Shown here: piece by piece, positions 20,900 through 29,754 of the stretch
How the letters are laid out: the number at the start of each line of letters is the position of its first letter
How positions within the stretch are numbered: position 1 is the first letter of the stretch
DNA from: Segnochrobactrum spirostomi
GTDB lineage: Bacteria > Pseudomonadota > Alphaproteobacteria > Rhizobiales > Segnochrobactraceae
Assembly: GCF_009600605.1 (NCBI RefSeq)
Contig: NZ_VWNA01000001.1
Span: forward strand, 620,001-684,000
Reading direction: 5' to 3'
DNA length: 64,000 nt
Position numbers and translations under genes: made by a program
The notes under the pieces: generated by a model
What the model was told of the DNA's origin: nothing
Seen by the model: only the letters and a program-made list of their open reading frames with translations
Databases searched by the model: none

Positions 20900-21997
20900 T
20901 CAGCCCTTCGCGGGGAAGAGCAGCGAGGAATCCCCGTAGGAATAGAAGCGGTAATGGTCGGCGACGGCGTGCGCGTAGGCCGCCTTCATCACGTCGAGGC
21001 CGGCGAACGCCGAGACCAGCATGAACAGGGTCGAGCGCGGCAGGTGGAAGTTCGTCATCAGCGCATCGACGGCGCGGAAGCGGTAGCCGGGCGTGATGAA
21101 GATGTCGGTCGTGCCGTCGAACGGCCGCACCGTGCCGTCCGGCGCCGCGGCGCTTTCGAGGAGGCGCAGGGCCGTCGTGCCGACCGCGACAAGCCGGCCG
21201 CCGGCAGCGCGCGCCGCGTTGAGGGCGGCAGCGGCCTCGACGCTCACGTGTCCATATTCGGCGTGCATGCGGTGGTTTTCGGTCGCGTCGCTCTTGACCG
21301 GCAGGAAGGTGCCGGCGCCGACATGGAGCGTCAGGAACACTCGGCCGACGCCCTTCGCCTCGAGCGCCGCGAAGAGCTCCGGCGTGAGATGCAGACCGGC
21401 GGTCGGGGCGGCGACGGCACCGGGCTCGCGGGCGAAGGTCGTCTGGTAATCGCTGCGGTCGGCCTCGTCGTCGGCGCGCTTCGCCGCGATGTAGGGCGGC
21501 AGCGGCATCCGGCCGAGGGCGATCAGCGCGAGGTCGAGGTCGGGACCGGAGAGGTCGAAGGCGAACACGATCTCGCCGCCCTCCTCCTTCGCCTCGACCA
21601 CCGCATCGACATGCTCCATGGCGCAGACGGGCGACGCGGTCTGATGGGCGGCGCCGAAGCGTACCCGGTCGCCCGGCTTCAGGCGCTTGCCCGGCCGGGC
21701 GAGTGCGCGCCAGCGCGCGGCGTCGAGCCGCTCGATCAGGGTCGCCTCGATCCGCGCACCCTCGCCGCCCTCGCGCGCACGGAAGCCGTCGAGCCGGGCC
21801 GGGATCACCTTGGTGTCGTTGAGGACGAGGACGTCGCCCGGCCGCAGCAGCGACGGCAGGTCGCGCACGCCGCGATCGTCGAGCAGCGGCGTCTCGCCGG
21901 GCCGAACCACGAGCATCCGCGCCGCGTCACGCGGGCGCGCCGGACGCAGGGCGATGCGGTCCTCGGGCAGGTCGAAATCGAAGTCGTCGGTCCGCAT
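20900..21997 (-). CDS. queA: S-adenosylmethionine:tRNA ribosyltransferase-isomerase
   Basis: 365-residue cytoplasmic enzyme that transfers the ribosyl moiety of SAM to 7-aminomethyl-7-deazaguanine in tRNA, giving epoxyqueuosine. Family signatures are clear: '[19 protein letters not shown]', '[15 protein letters not shown]', 'APTAGLHLT', '[12 protein letters not shown]', 'HAEYGHVS' and '[19 protein letters not shown]'. The start is the ATG at 21997 ('[11 protein letters not shown]'). It follows ppiB in the same direction, as in other Hyphomicrobiales. The usual downstream tgt is absent; the citrate synthase gene lies there instead, convergent, with 7 bases between stops. Confidence 0.97.
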   Translation of the reverse strand: MRTDDFDFDLPEDRIALRPARPRDAARMLVVRPGETPLLDDRGVRDLPSLLRPGDVLVLNDTKVIPARLDGFRAREGGEGARIEATLIERLDAARWRALARPGKRLKPGDRVRFGAAHQTASPVCAMEHVDAVVEAKEEGGEIVFAFDLSGPDLDLALIALGRMPLPPYIAAKRADDEADRSDYQTTFAREPGAVAAPTAGLHLTPELFAALEAKGVGRVFLTLHVGAGTFLPVKSDATENHRMHAEYGHVSVEAAAALNAARAAGGRLVAVGTTALRLLESAAAPDGTVRPFDGTTDIFITPGYRFRAVDALMTNFHLPRSTLFMLVSAFAGLDVMKAAYAHAVADHYRFYSYGDSSLLFPAKG

Positions 21998-22079
21998 CGG
22001 GCGTCCCCAATCGGCGGTCTGCAATAGAGAAGGGCCGCGGCGGGCGAACCCGTCCGCGGCCCCGAAGGATGCCGGCCGA

Positions 22080-22544
22080 TCAGGCCGCGTCGGCGGCGAC
22101 GACGAGCTTGGTGATCTTGTCCGGGTTCTGCACGGGCTCGCCGCGCTTCACCTTGTCGATCGCCTCCATGCCGTCCGTCACCTTGCCCCACACGGTGTAC
22201 TGGCCGTCGAGCCAGGGCGCGCGGCCGAAGCAGATGAAGAACTGGCTGTCGCCGGAATTCGGGCTCGCGGCGCGGGCCATCGAAACAGTGCCGCGCTCGT
22301 GCTTCTCCTTGGAGAACTCGGCGTTGAGCTTCTGGCCCGAGCCGCCCGTGCCGGTGCCCTGGGGGCAGCCGGTCTGGGCCATGAAGCCCTCGATCACGCG
22401 GTGGAACACGATGCCGTCATAGAAGCCCTGGCGCACCAGCTCCTTGATCCGCGCGACATGGGTCGGCGCGAGGTCCGGGCGCAGCTCGATCGTCACGCGG
22501 CCCTGGGTGGTGTCCATGATGAGGGTGTTTTCGAGATCGGACAT
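22080..22544 (-). CDS. ppiB: Cytoplasmic peptidyl-prolyl cis-trans isomerase (cyclophilin type)
   Basis: 154-residue cyclophilin without signal peptide. '[18 protein letters not shown]', '[20 protein letters not shown]' and '[11 protein letters not shown]' contain the active-site Arg, Phe and Gln residues. It assists folding by isomerising X-Pro bonds. It follows the exported paralogue ppiA by 40 bases on the same strand and precedes queA, so the three are probably one operon with coaD. Confidence 0.95.
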   Translation of the reverse strand: MSDLENTLIMDTTQGRVTIELRPDLAPTHVARIKELVRQGFYDGIVFHRVIEGFMAQTGCPQGTGTGGSGQKLNAEFSKEKHERGTVSMARAASPNSGDSQFFICFGRAPWLDGQYTVWGKVTDGMEAIDKVKRGEPVQNPDKITKLVVAADAA

Positions 22545-22584
22545 GGATCGTCCTCCTTGCAGTTCGGATGGGGTGGGCGGCGCG

Positions 22585-23133
22585 TCACTTCGTGGCGAGC
22601 GTCGCCTTGATGATCTTGTCGGGGTCGGTGACCATTCCGTTGTTGGCCTCGTCGCCCTTCTTGATCTTGTCGACGACGTCCATGCCGGAGATGACGTGGC
22701 CGACCACGGTGTACTTGCCGTCGAGGAACGGGCCGTCGGCGAACATGATGTAGAATTGCGAGTTGGCCGAGTTCGGGTCCTGGGCGCGGGCCATGCCGAC
22801 GGTGCCGCGGACGAACTTCTGGCTCGAGAACTCGGCCGGCAGGTCGGGATAGTTCGAGCCGCCCATGCCGGTTCCGGTCGGATCGCCGGTCTGCGCCATG
22901 AAGCCGTCGATCACGCGGTGGAACACGACGCCGTTGTAGAAGCCGTCGACGGTGAGCTGCTTCAGCCGCTCGGCCGCCTTCGGGGCGTCCTTGGTGTCGA
23001 GGGCGATCTTGACGATGCCGTCCTTGAGCTGGAGCACGAGCACGTTGGCGTTCGCTGGCGGGGTGGCGGCCGAGGCCATCGACGCGACCGACAGGGCGAC
23101 GCCGAAGACGAAGGCGGAGATCAGGCGGATCAT
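22585..23133 (-). CDS. ppiA: Periplasmic peptidyl-prolyl cis-trans isomerase (cyclophilin type)
   Basis: 182-residue cyclophilin. The N-terminus 'MIRLISAFVFGVALSVASMA' is a Sec signal peptide with likely cleavage after 'ASMASA' (residue ~22), so it acts in the periplasm. The catalytic stretches 'YNGVVFHRVIDGFMAQTG', 'GTVGMARAQDPNSANSQFYI' and 'YTVVGHVISGM' are intact. It is the tandem paralogue of ppiB just downstream, which lacks the signal peptide; the pair gives the same activity in two compartments. Confidence 0.95.
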   Translation of the reverse strand: MIRLISAFVFGVALSVASMASAATPPANANVLVLQLKDGIVKIALDTKDAPKAAERLKQLTVDGFYNGVVFHRVIDGFMAQTGDPTGTGMGGSNYPDLPAEFSSQKFVRGTVGMARAQDPNSANSQFYIMFADGPFLDGKYTVVGHVISGMDVVDKIKKGDEANNGMVTDPDKIIKATLATK

Positions 23134-23241
23134 GAAGGGGCAACTCCGGTGTGGGCCTGCCGCCAGGGCGCGGACGAGGCTCGGGTCTCGGGGCAGTCGG
23201 ATCGGACGCGACGCGGCATCAAGCGCTCGGCCTGACGACGA

Positions 23242-23829
23242 TCAGGCCTTCGAATGTTTGGCCCTCAGCCGCTCGGCGACGCTGCGCGGCACGAAGGCGC
23301 CGACATCACCGCCCATGGCAGCGATCTGGCGCACGAGGGTGGCGGTGATGTGACGGACGCCGGGCGACGCCGGCAGGAACACCGTCTCGATCTCAGGCGC
23401 GAGAGAGAAATTCATGCCGGCGAGTTGCATCTCGTAATCGAGGTCGGTGCCGTCGCGCAGGCCGCGGATGAGCAGCGTCGCGCCTTCGGCCCGCGCCGCC
23501 TCGACCACGAGCGTGTCGAACGCGATGACGGAGACCGCACCGCCGGGCACCTCGCCGCGGTGTTCGGCCACCGCCTCGCGGATCATGGCGGCACGCTCCT
23601 CGAAGGAGAACAGCGGGACCTTGCCCGGATGAATGCCGATCGCCACCACCAGCCGGTCCGCGAAGGCGAGCGCCTTCAGGAGAATATCGAGATGGCCGTT
23701 GGTGATCGGATCGAACGAGCCGCCATAGAGCGCCACGCGGGGACGGACCGCCGCACCGCCCGCAGGGGCGTCCGAGGCGGCGGGACGGGACGTGCGCTCC
23801 GGCGTCGCCGGCGGGGTCTTAAGGGTCAT
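23242..23829 (-). CDS. coaD: Phosphopantetheine adenylyltransferase
   Basis: 195-residue nucleotidyltransferase for the penultimate step of coenzyme A synthesis (4'-phosphopantetheine + ATP to dephospho-CoA). The T/HxGH motif is in '[15 protein letters not shown]', with '[19 protein letters not shown]' and the C-terminal '[14 protein letters not shown]' (usually ISSTLVR). The ATG at 23829 gives a ~29-residue Pro/Ala-rich N-terminal extension before the conserved '[11 protein letters not shown]'; the real start may be later. It heads the coaD-ppiA-ppiB-queA series. Confidence 0.95.
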   Translation of the reverse strand: MTLKTPPATPERTSRPAASDAPAGGAAVRPRVALYGGSFDPITNGHLDILLKALAFADRLVVAIGIHPGKVPLFSFEERAAMIREAVAEHRGEVPGGAVSVIAFDTLVVEAARAEGATLLIRGLRDGTDLDYEMQLAGMNFSLAPEIETVFLPASPGVRHITATLVRQIAAMGGDVGAFVPRSVAERLRAKHSKA

Positions 23830-23899
23830 GCAAGGGTGTCTATCGCCTCCCCGCTCCGCCATCAAGCTGCCGCACCTGCCCCGATGAAGCCTTGGTGCC

Positions 23900-24031
23900 G
23901 CCCTTCGAATTTACCTTTGCTTGGCTAAAGACGTGCGATGTGAGTTTCCGGCGCGTGCGATGACGCCCTTTGCCAGAGCTCCATGTGAAGATCTCCAGAC
24001 TTCGGCCGGTGCGCGAGCGCCGGCCTTTTTT
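23900..24031 (+). ncRNA. Candidate small RNA or nagA leader ending in a strong terminator
   Basis: Between the coaD start and the rightward nagA lies a strong plus-strand rho-independent terminator (GGCCGGTGC, GCGA loop, GCGCCGGCC, then six Ts; 24004-24031). No plus-strand protein gene ends before it. A transcript must therefore begin somewhere after about 23870, giving an RNA of ~100-150 bases. Its 3' half contains the unpaired-looking segments CCAGAGCTCC and GATCTCCAGAC, which resemble anti-Shine-Dalgarno seeds. Either a trans-acting sRNA or an attenuator for nagA 135 bases downstream would fit. The 5' end given here is a guess and I recognise no known RNA family. The rest of the 336-base spacer shows nothing else. 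Confidence 0.4.
24004..24031 (+). terminator. Orphan rho-independent terminator upstream of nagA
   Basis: A 9-bp stem GGCCGGTGC/GCGCCGGCC with one G-U pair, a GNRA-like GCGA loop and an uninterrupted T6 tract. It does not follow any protein gene on this strand. Confidence 0.85.
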
Positions 24032-24165
24032 CTGTCTGCGCCTCGGACCGGCCGCAGCCACACAAGGTTGAAACAAGCCCCGCGCCAACCCGTTCTTGCG
24101 CCGACGGCAGCGAGGCGCCACAAGGAGCGCGCTGCTCCGTTCCGGATGCCTTCAGGAGCCCCGCC

Positions 24166-25332
24166 GTGGCCGATCTCTCCTCCGCCCGCCCCCGTGCCGT
24201 TCTCGCCGACATTCTGGTGAGCGGCGGCGTGGCCGCGCCCGACCGGGCCGTCCTCCTCGATGCCGGCACGATCCGCGGGATCGTCGAGCGCTCGGCGCTG
24301 CCGGACGACGCCGAGATCGTCGCCGAGGCGGACATCGTCTCGGCCGGCTTCATCGATCTCCAGATCAACGGTGCCGCGGATGTGATGTTCAACGACACCC
24401 CGACGGTGGAGGCCCTGCGGGCCATCGCCTGGGGCGCGCGCCAGGGCGGCACGGCGGCGATCCTGCCGACCTTCATCACCGATTCCGCCGAGGCGATGGA
24501 CCATGCGATCGACGCGGTGCGCGCCGCGATGGATCAGGGCGTGCCCGGGATCGCCGGCATCCACCTCGAAGGCCCCTTCATCAATCCGTCCCGCAAGGGC
24601 ACCCACGAGCCCGCCTTCATCCGCATGCCGGAGCCGGAGGACGCCCATCACATCGTCGAGCGGACGCGCGGCATCCCGACCCTGCTGACGCTCGCACCGG
24701 AGCGGGTGACCGAGGACGTGATCTCGATCTTTGCCGCCGGCGGCATCACCGTCTCGCTCGGCCACAGCGACGCCACCCTCGAAGAGGCAGCGCGCGGCGT
24801 CGATGCCGGCATCACGGTCGCGACCCACCTCTTCAATGCCATGAGCCAGCTCGGCAACCGCGAGCCGGGCGCGGTCGGCGCGGTGCTCTACGACCGCCGC
24901 ATCCGGGCCGGCATCATCGCCGACGGCATCCACGTCCATCCCTCGAACCTGGCGCTCGCCCACCGCGCCAAGCCCGACGCGCTCTTCCTCGTCACCGACG
25001 CCATGCCGACGCTCGCCGGCACCTCGGACCGCTTCTTCATCCACGGCCGCGAGATCCGCCTCGCGGACGGCCGCCTCGTCGATCCCAACGGCGTGCTCTC
25101 CGGCGCCCAGGTTTCGATGATCGAGAGCGTTCGCAACGCCATCCGCTTCATGGAAATCGAAATGCCGGCGGCCCTGTCGCTTGCGACGAGCGTCCCCGCC
25201 GACGCCGCCCGCCTCTCGCCGGGACTCGGCCGCATCGCGCCGGGCGCGCGGGCGGCCCTCACCTTGCTCACCGCCGACCTGGCGGTCGCGGGCGTGATCG
25301 TGGACGGCACGCTTTTTCCGCCGGGACACTGA
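24166..25332 (+). CDS. nagA: N-acetylglucosamine-6-phosphate deacetylase
   Basis: 388-residue amidohydrolase that deacetylates GlcNAc-6-phosphate, used in amino-sugar catabolism and cell-wall recycling. Metal and substrate motifs: 'SAGFIDLQINGAADVMFND', 'GIHLEGPFI' (metal Glu), 'SLGHSDAT' and 'THLFNAMS' (metal His residues), 'ADGIHVHPS', and 'LVTDAMPTL' (catalytic Asp). The start is GTG at 24166 with AGGAG seven bases upstream. No nagB or PTS gene is adjacent, so the gene appears isolated. A possible terminator/attenuator lies in its leader. Confidence 0.93.
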   Translation: MADLSSARPRAVLADILVSGGVAAPDRAVLLDAGTIRGIVERSALPDDAEIVAEADIVSAGFIDLQINGAADVMFNDTPTVEALRAIAWGARQGGTAAILPTFITDSAEAMDHAIDAVRAAMDQGVPGIAGIHLEGPFINPSRKGTHEPAFIRMPEPEDAHHIVERTRGIPTLLTLAPERVTEDVISIFAAGGITVSLGHSDATLEEAARGVDAGITVATHLFNAMSQLGNREPGAVGAVLYDRRIRAGIIADGIHVHPSNLALAHRAKPDALFLVTDAMPTLAGTSDRFFIHGREIRLADGRLVDPNGVLSGAQVSMIESVRNAIRFMEIEMPAALSLATSVPADAARLSPGLGRIAPGARAALTLLTADLAVAGVIVDGTLFPPGH

Positions 25333-25495
25333 CCCGCGGCGTTGCAACCCCGCCAGCGCTTCCTATCTCGTAAAGACACCGGATCGCTCCCTGCGCCCCG
25401 CCATCGTGCGTCAAGCGCGGACGCGATCCGATCGACACGGAACACACCGTGCCCGGGAGACCGCTTCGGCGTCCGGACACCGTTTGGAGAGAGCA

Positions 25496-25999
25496 ATGAG
25501 CGACGCGGCCAACGGCCAGCCCATTCCCACCCGCTTCGCAGACGGTCAGCCGTTCTACGACGTGCGCCTGTTCGACGGCGTCAGGCGGCGGCGGATGCTC
25601 GCTTTCGCCCTCGATGTCGTGCTGATCGCGATCCTGACTTTCGTCGCCGGCATCGCGGTGTTCTTCCTCGGCATCTTCACGCTCGGCCTCGGCTGGTTCG
25701 CCTATCTCTTCCTGTGGCAGGGCATCGCGCTCATCTATGCCGCGGCGACGCTCGGCGGCCCGAGCGGCGCGACGCCGGGCATGCGCGCGCTCGGCATCGA
25801 GATGCGGCTGCGCGACGGCGGGCGGCCGTACCCACTCCTCGCGGTGGCGCACTCGCTGTTGTTCTGGTTCTCGGTCTCGCTGTTGACCCCGTTCGTGCTC
25901 GCGATCTCGCTCATCGACGACCGCAAGCGGACGTTGCACGATCTCCTGCTCGGCACCGTGATCGTGGACAGCGACGCGATGCGGCGCAGCGGGTTCTGA
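25496..25999 (+). CDS. RDD family membrane protein
   Basis: 167-residue integral membrane protein. 'VRRRRMLAFALDVVLIAIL' starts the first helix with the Arg/Asp pattern that names the RDD family. About four hydrophobic segments follow, and the end 'AISLIDDRKRTLHDLLLGTV' is the conserved C-terminal motif. The function is unknown; some RDD proteins act as Na+(Li+)/H+ antiporters. The ATG at 25496 is preceded by GGAGAG. In Hyphomicrobiales this gene is often just upstream of bpt, as here. Confidence 0.88.
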   Translation: MSDAANGQPIPTRFADGQPFYDVRLFDGVRRRRMLAFALDVVLIAILTFVAGIAVFFLGIFTLGLGWFAYLFLWQGIALIYAAATLGGPSGATPGMRALGIEMRLRDGGRPYPLLAVAHSLLFWFSVSLLTPFVLAISLIDDRKRTLHDLLLGTVIVDSDAMRRSGF

Positions 26000-26162
26000 G
26001 CGCTCCGCTTTTCGAACGGGAACGTGAGCCGGCTTGCGCGGTCGCGCCGCGGGACCAGGACGATTTTCGCCAGTTCCGCCGCGCGCCAAACCTCGTTATG
26101 CTCGCCTCAGCGTTGATCAAATCGGGGCCGCCGAGCGGCCCGCCAAGTGGGAATAAGGTGAC

Positions 26163-26918
26163 ATGACCCGGCAGGTCACCGAGAACCCTCAATTCTATCT
26201 GACCGCGCCTTCACCTTGCCCCTACCTGCGCGGCAAGATGGAGCGGAAGGTGTTCACCCATCTGGTGGGCGAACGCGCCTCGGCGCTCAACGACATCCTC
26301 ACCCAGGGCGGCTTCCGGCGCAGCCAGAACATCGCCTATCGCCCCGCCTGCGAGGGCTGCCGGGCCTGCGTCTCGGTGCGCATCGTGGTCGACGAATTCG
26401 ACTGGACGCGGTCGTTCCGCCGGACGCTCAAGGACAACGACGAGATCATCGGCCTGCCGATCCCGGCCAATCCGTCGTCCGAGCAATATAGCCTGTTCCG
26501 CCGCTATCTCGACGCGCGCCACGCCGACGGCGGCATGGCCGACATGTCGGTGCTCGACTACGCGATGATGGTCGAGGACACCCACGTCGATACGATGATG
26601 ATCGAGTACCGTCGCCGCGGCCCGGATTCGCGCATCACCGGGCGCGGCACCGGCCCGCTCGTCGCCGCCGCGCTGACTGACCGCCTCTCGGACGGGCTGT
26701 CGATGGTCTATTCGTTCTTCGATCCGGAACCGCCGAGCCGCGGCCTCGGAACCTTCATCATCCTCGACCACATCCGCCGGGCCAAGAGTCTGGGCCTGCG
26801 CTACGTCTACCTCGGCTATTGGGTCGAGGGCTCGCCGAAGATGGGCTACAAAGCCCGCTTCACCCCCCAGGAGCACCTCGGCGCTCGCGGCTGGGAACGC
26901 GTCGACGCGGCCGAGTGA
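26163..26918 (+). CDS. bpt: Aspartate/glutamate leucyltransferase (Bpt)
   Basis: 251-residue aminoacyl-tRNA-protein transferase that attaches Leu (or a related residue) to N-terminal Asp or Glu, marking proteins for ClpAP degradation by the N-end rule. The N-terminus has '[18 protein letters not shown]' and '[20 protein letters not shown]', the Cys-rich ATE_N signature. The C-terminal GNAT-like half includes '[18 protein letters not shown]' and '[20 protein letters not shown]'. Length is typical. Start ATG 26163 directly follows a GGTGAC sequence. Confidence 0.93.
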   Translation: MTRQVTENPQFYLTAPSPCPYLRGKMERKVFTHLVGERASALNDILTQGGFRRSQNIAYRPACEGCRACVSVRIVVDEFDWTRSFRRTLKDNDEIIGLPIPANPSSEQYSLFRRYLDARHADGGMADMSVLDYAMMVEDTHVDTMMIEYRRRGPDSRITGRGTGPLVAAALTDRLSDGLSMVYSFFDPEPPSRGLGTFIILDHIRRAKSLGLRYVYLGYWVEGSPKMGYKARFTPQEHLGARGWERVDAAE

Positions 26919-27041
26919 GCGGCGGTCGGCTGGGACGGCGGCGCAATGCGATCGCTGCGTCTGGCGCGCGGGACGTTGCAACGGACCTGCACTGCCACGC
27001 GGACTTGCACCACGCGTTGGGAACATCGCCGGCCGCGGCCT

Positions 27042-27089
27042 CCCTTCTCCCCGCTGGGGAGAAGGTGCCCCGAAGGGGCGGATGAGGGG
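27042..27089 (-). repeat. Rhizobial-type palindromic repeat, copy 1 (inverted)
   Basis: A 48-base element reading CCCTTCTCCCCGC...GGGGCGGATGAGGGG. On the minus strand it is CCCCTCATCC, then a GCCCC/GGGGC hairpin, then an ACCTTCTCCCC...GGGGAGAAGG hairpin. Elements of this design are dispersed in many Hyphomicrobiales genomes. It lies 123 bases after the bpt stop and may double as its terminator. Confidence 0.75.
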
Positions 27090-27129
27090 ATGTTTCCATT
27101 CAAATCAATAATCATGAGGGGGCACGACG

Positions 27130-27180
27130 CCCCTCATCCGGCCCTTGCGGGCCACCTTCTCCCCGCACGCGGGGAGAAGG
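27130..27180 (+). repeat. Rhizobial-type palindromic repeat, copy 2
   Basis: A 51-base element CCCCTCATCCGGCCC...GGGGAGAAGG with two internal hairpins, GGCCCTTGCGGGCC and CCTTCTCCCCGC/GCGGGGAGAAGG. It is an inverted near-copy of the element at 27042-27089, separated by 40 bases of AT-richer DNA. The pair could fold into one long cruciform between the convergent bpt and malic enzyme genes. Confidence 0.8.
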
Positions 27181-27202
27181 AAGCGTGTGCTCTTGTCGCG
27201 CC

Positions 27203-28888
27203 TTATGCCGCGACGATCGGCCGGTAAGCCGGCTGCCACATCGCGGCGTCGATGCGGGCGGTGATCTCGTCGTCGCCGATCGCAGGGATCAGACCTTCCT
27301 TGACCGCCGCCTTGCCGACCGCGATCGCGATGTGGCGCGACACTTTGCGGATGTCGGCGAGCGACGGCAGCAGCCGCGGCACGTCGTCGGAGGCGGGGGC
27401 CGTTTCCGCAAGCGCGCGGGACGTCGCCATGAACATGCCGTCGCTGACCCGCGGGATGCCGAGCGCGAGCACGCCGAGACCGAGGCCCGGGAAGATGTAG
27501 GAATTGTTGGTCTGGGCGATCGGGTAGGTCTTGCCGCCATATTCGACCGGAGCGAACGGGCTGCCGGTGCCGATGACGGCGCGGCCGTCGGTCCAGGCGA
27601 GCACGTCGCTCGGCAGCGCCTCGCAGCGCGACGTCGGGTTCGACAGCGGGAAGATGATCGGGCGCGCCGCCGTCTCGGCCATCTGGCTGATGACGGCCTC
27701 GGTGAAGATTCCGGGCTGCCCCGAGACGCCGATCAGCATGGTCGGCTTCACGATCTTGACCACCTCGGCGAGCGAGAACCGCCCCGGCTTCTCGCCGGCC
27801 GGCCACGCCGCGACCGCGGACGTCTTCTGGGCCAGCTTCTGCTGGAACGGCCACAGCCCCTGCATGTCGTCCAGGACGAGGCCTTCGCGGTCGATCATGT
27901 AGAAGCGGCTGCGGGCTTCCGCCGGATCGGCGCCCTCCTCGACCGCGGCCTTGATGAGTTGCTCGGCGATGCCGCAGCCGGCCGAGCCGGCGCCGACGAC
28001 GACCACCCGTTGATCCGCGATCGAGCCGCCGGCCACCTTGACCGCCGAGAAGGCGGTGCCGACGACGACCGCGGCCGTGCCCTGGACGTCGTCGTTGAAC
28101 ATGCAGAGCTGGTCGCGATAGCGCTCCAGGAACAACGTCGCGTGGCTCTGGGCGAAGTCCTCGAACTGCAGGAGAACGTTCGGCCACTTGCGCTTGACCG
28201 CCTGCACGAAGGCATCGACGAACGCCTCGTATTCCGCCCCGGCGATGCGCTCGTGGCGCCAGCCGATATAGAGCGGGTCTTCGAGACGTTCCTTGTTGTT
28301 GGTGCCGACATCGAGAAGGATCGGCAGGGTGTTCTCTGGCGCGATGCCGCCGCAGGCGGTGTAGAGCGACAGCTTGCCGATCGGGATGCCCATGCCGCCG
28401 GCGCCCTGGTCGCCGAGGCCGAGGATGCGCTCGCCGTCGGTGACCACGATCACCTTGACGTCGAGATCACCGGCGCCTTCGAGAATGGCGTCGATCCGGT
28501 CGCGCAGCGGATAGCTGACGAAGAGGCCGCGCGGGCGACGGTAGATCTCGCTGAATTGCTGGCAGCCGAGGCCGACGACCGGCGTGTAGACCATCGGCAT
28601 CAGATCGGTGACGTGATCGATCAGGAACTTGTAGAACAGCGTCTCGCTGGTGTCCTGAAGGGCGCGCAGATAGATGTGGCGCTCGAGATCGGTGGTCTTG
28701 CCCTTGTAGGCCTCGCCGACGCGGCGGACCTGCGTGTCGAGATCCTCGACCGTCGGCGGCAGTAGGCCGTCGAGGCCGAGCGCCGCGCGTTCCTCGGTGG
28801 TGAACGCGCTGCCCTTGTTGAGCAGCGGCGTGTCGATGAGCTCCATGCCGCGAAGGCGCGTCGCAATCGGCTTTTCGGTCTCGGCCAT
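27203..28888 (-). CDS. NAD(P)-dependent malic enzyme (oxaloacetate-decarboxylating)
   Basis: 561-residue malic enzyme of the large, SfcA/MaeA-like type: malate to pyruvate + CO2 with NAD(P)H formation. 'MPMVYTPVVGLGCQQFS' holds the catalytic Tyr, 'ILGLGDQGAGGMGIPIGKL' the catalytic Lys region, 'QFEDFAQSHA' and 'FNDDVQGTAAV' the metal site, and 'VVVGAGSAGCGIAE' the dinucleotide-binding fold. There is no C-terminal phosphotransacetylase domain, unlike the other malic enzyme type common in rhizobia. The start could be ATG 28894 or 28888; I prefer 28888 because GGGGATGA then lies at proper distance. It stands alone on the minus strand. Confidence 0.93.
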   Translation of the reverse strand: MAETEKPIATRLRGMELIDTPLLNKGSAFTTEERAALGLDGLLPPTVEDLDTQVRRVGEAYKGKTTDLERHIYLRALQDTSETLFYKFLIDHVTDLMPMVYTPVVGLGCQQFSEIYRRPRGLFVSYPLRDRIDAILEGAGDLDVKVIVVTDGERILGLGDQGAGGMGIPIGKLSLYTACGGIAPENTLPILLDVGTNNKERLEDPLYIGWRHERIAGAEYEAFVDAFVQAVKRKWPNVLLQFEDFAQSHATLFLERYRDQLCMFNDDVQGTAAVVVGTAFSAVKVAGGSIADQRVVVVGAGSAGCGIAEQLIKAAVEEGADPAEARSRFYMIDREGLVLDDMQGLWPFQQKLAQKTSAVAAWPAGEKPGRFSLAEVVKIVKPTMLIGVSGQPGIFTEAVISQMAETAARPIIFPLSNPTSRCEALPSDVLAWTDGRAVIGTGSPFAPVEYGGKTYPIAQTNNSYIFPGLGLGVLALGIPRVSDGMFMATSRALAETAPASDDVPRLLPSLADIRKVSRHIAIAVGKAAVKEGLIPAIGDDEITARIDAAMWQPAYRPIVAA

Positions 28889-28982
28889 GATCATCCCCGT
28901 CTCAGCCCCGACATGCGGGGTCGTGTTGCGGGCACACCTTATGCCCGGTCAGCTTGCCTCGACATGACGAACTTTGGACCTA

Positions 28983-29003
28983 AGCACTAGATACATAAGT
29001 GCT
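28983..29003. other. Inverted repeat upstream of the malic enzyme gene
   Basis: AGCACT-N9-AGTGCT in a locally AT-rich stretch between the HAD gene stop and the malic enzyme start, both leftward. It could be a dyad operator for the malic enzyme promoter or a weak terminator for the HAD gene; nothing distinguishes the two. Confidence 0.3.
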
Positions 29004-29021
29004 ATCGCAGCGTCGGCGCGC

Positions 29022-29702
29022 TCAGCGGCGACCACCGACTTCGTCGATATGATAGAGCAGATCGGCCGGGTCCTCATAGACGCGGTAGGCGCCGCTGCGC
29101 TCGAGCTCTTCCTGACCATATCCGCCGGAGAGGACGCCGATGCCGAGCGCGCGGGCGCGGCGGGCGGCGAGCATGTCCCAGATCGAATCCCCGACGACGC
29201 AGGCATTAGCCGCATCGACGCCGAGCGCCTCGGCCGCGGCGAGGAAGAGGTCCGGATCGGGCTTCGCATACTTCACGAGGTCGCGGGTGATCACCGGGAC
29301 CTTGGTGCGATCGACGCCGAGATGATCGAGCACCCGTCCCGCGGTCTCCATGCGCCCGCTCGTAGCGATCGCCCAGGGGATACCGGACTCGGTGAGGTAG
29401 GCGAGGAGCTCCCGCGCACCGGGCAGCGGGCGGATCGTCTGCGAACGGCTGTTGTACGCTTCCGCATGGCGGTGGCGCAGCCGCTCGACCCGCTCGGCCC
29501 CGATGTCGGCGCCGATCTCGCGCAACAGCATGTTGGCGAACAAGCCGCCGCTCATGCCGATCTTGCGGTGGATGCGCCAGACCGAGAGTTCGATGCCTTC
29601 CGCGGTGAGCGCCTCGTGCCAGGCGAGCACGTGATCGTAGACGCTGTCGACGAGCGTGCCGTCGAGATCGAACAGGAAGGACGTCTGGTGGCGCGAGGTC
29701 AT
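29022..29702 (-). CDS. HAD-superfamily phosphatase (phosphoglycolate phosphatase-like)
   Basis: 226-residue HAD hydrolase. Motif I is 'FLFDLDGTLVDSVYDHV' with the nucleophile Asp; motif II is 'IPWAIATSGRMETA'; the motif III Lys is in 'LVKYAKPDPDLFL'; motif IV is 'CVVGDSIWDMLAARRA'. The cap between residues ~20 and ~85 is the small helical type of the Gph/beta-phosphoglucomutase group. The substrate cannot be deduced; sugar phosphates or 2-phosphoglycolate are plausible. It is 52 bases downstream of the aldo/keto reductase on the same strand and may be co-transcribed with it. Confidence 0.88.
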   Translation of the reverse strand: MTSRHQTSFLFDLDGTLVDSVYDHVLAWHEALTAEGIELSVWRIHRKIGMSGGLFANMLLREIGADIGAERVERLRHRHAEAYNSRSQTIRPLPGARELLAYLTESGIPWAIATSGRMETAGRVLDHLGVDRTKVPVITRDLVKYAKPDPDLFLAAAEALGVDAANACVVGDSIWDMLAARRARALGIGVLSGGYGQEELERSGAYRVYEDPADLLYHIDEVGGRR

Positions 29703-29754
29703 GGTCGGCTCCTGTGACGAGGCCGTGCCGGAGATCCGGCGCGGAAGACGGCGA

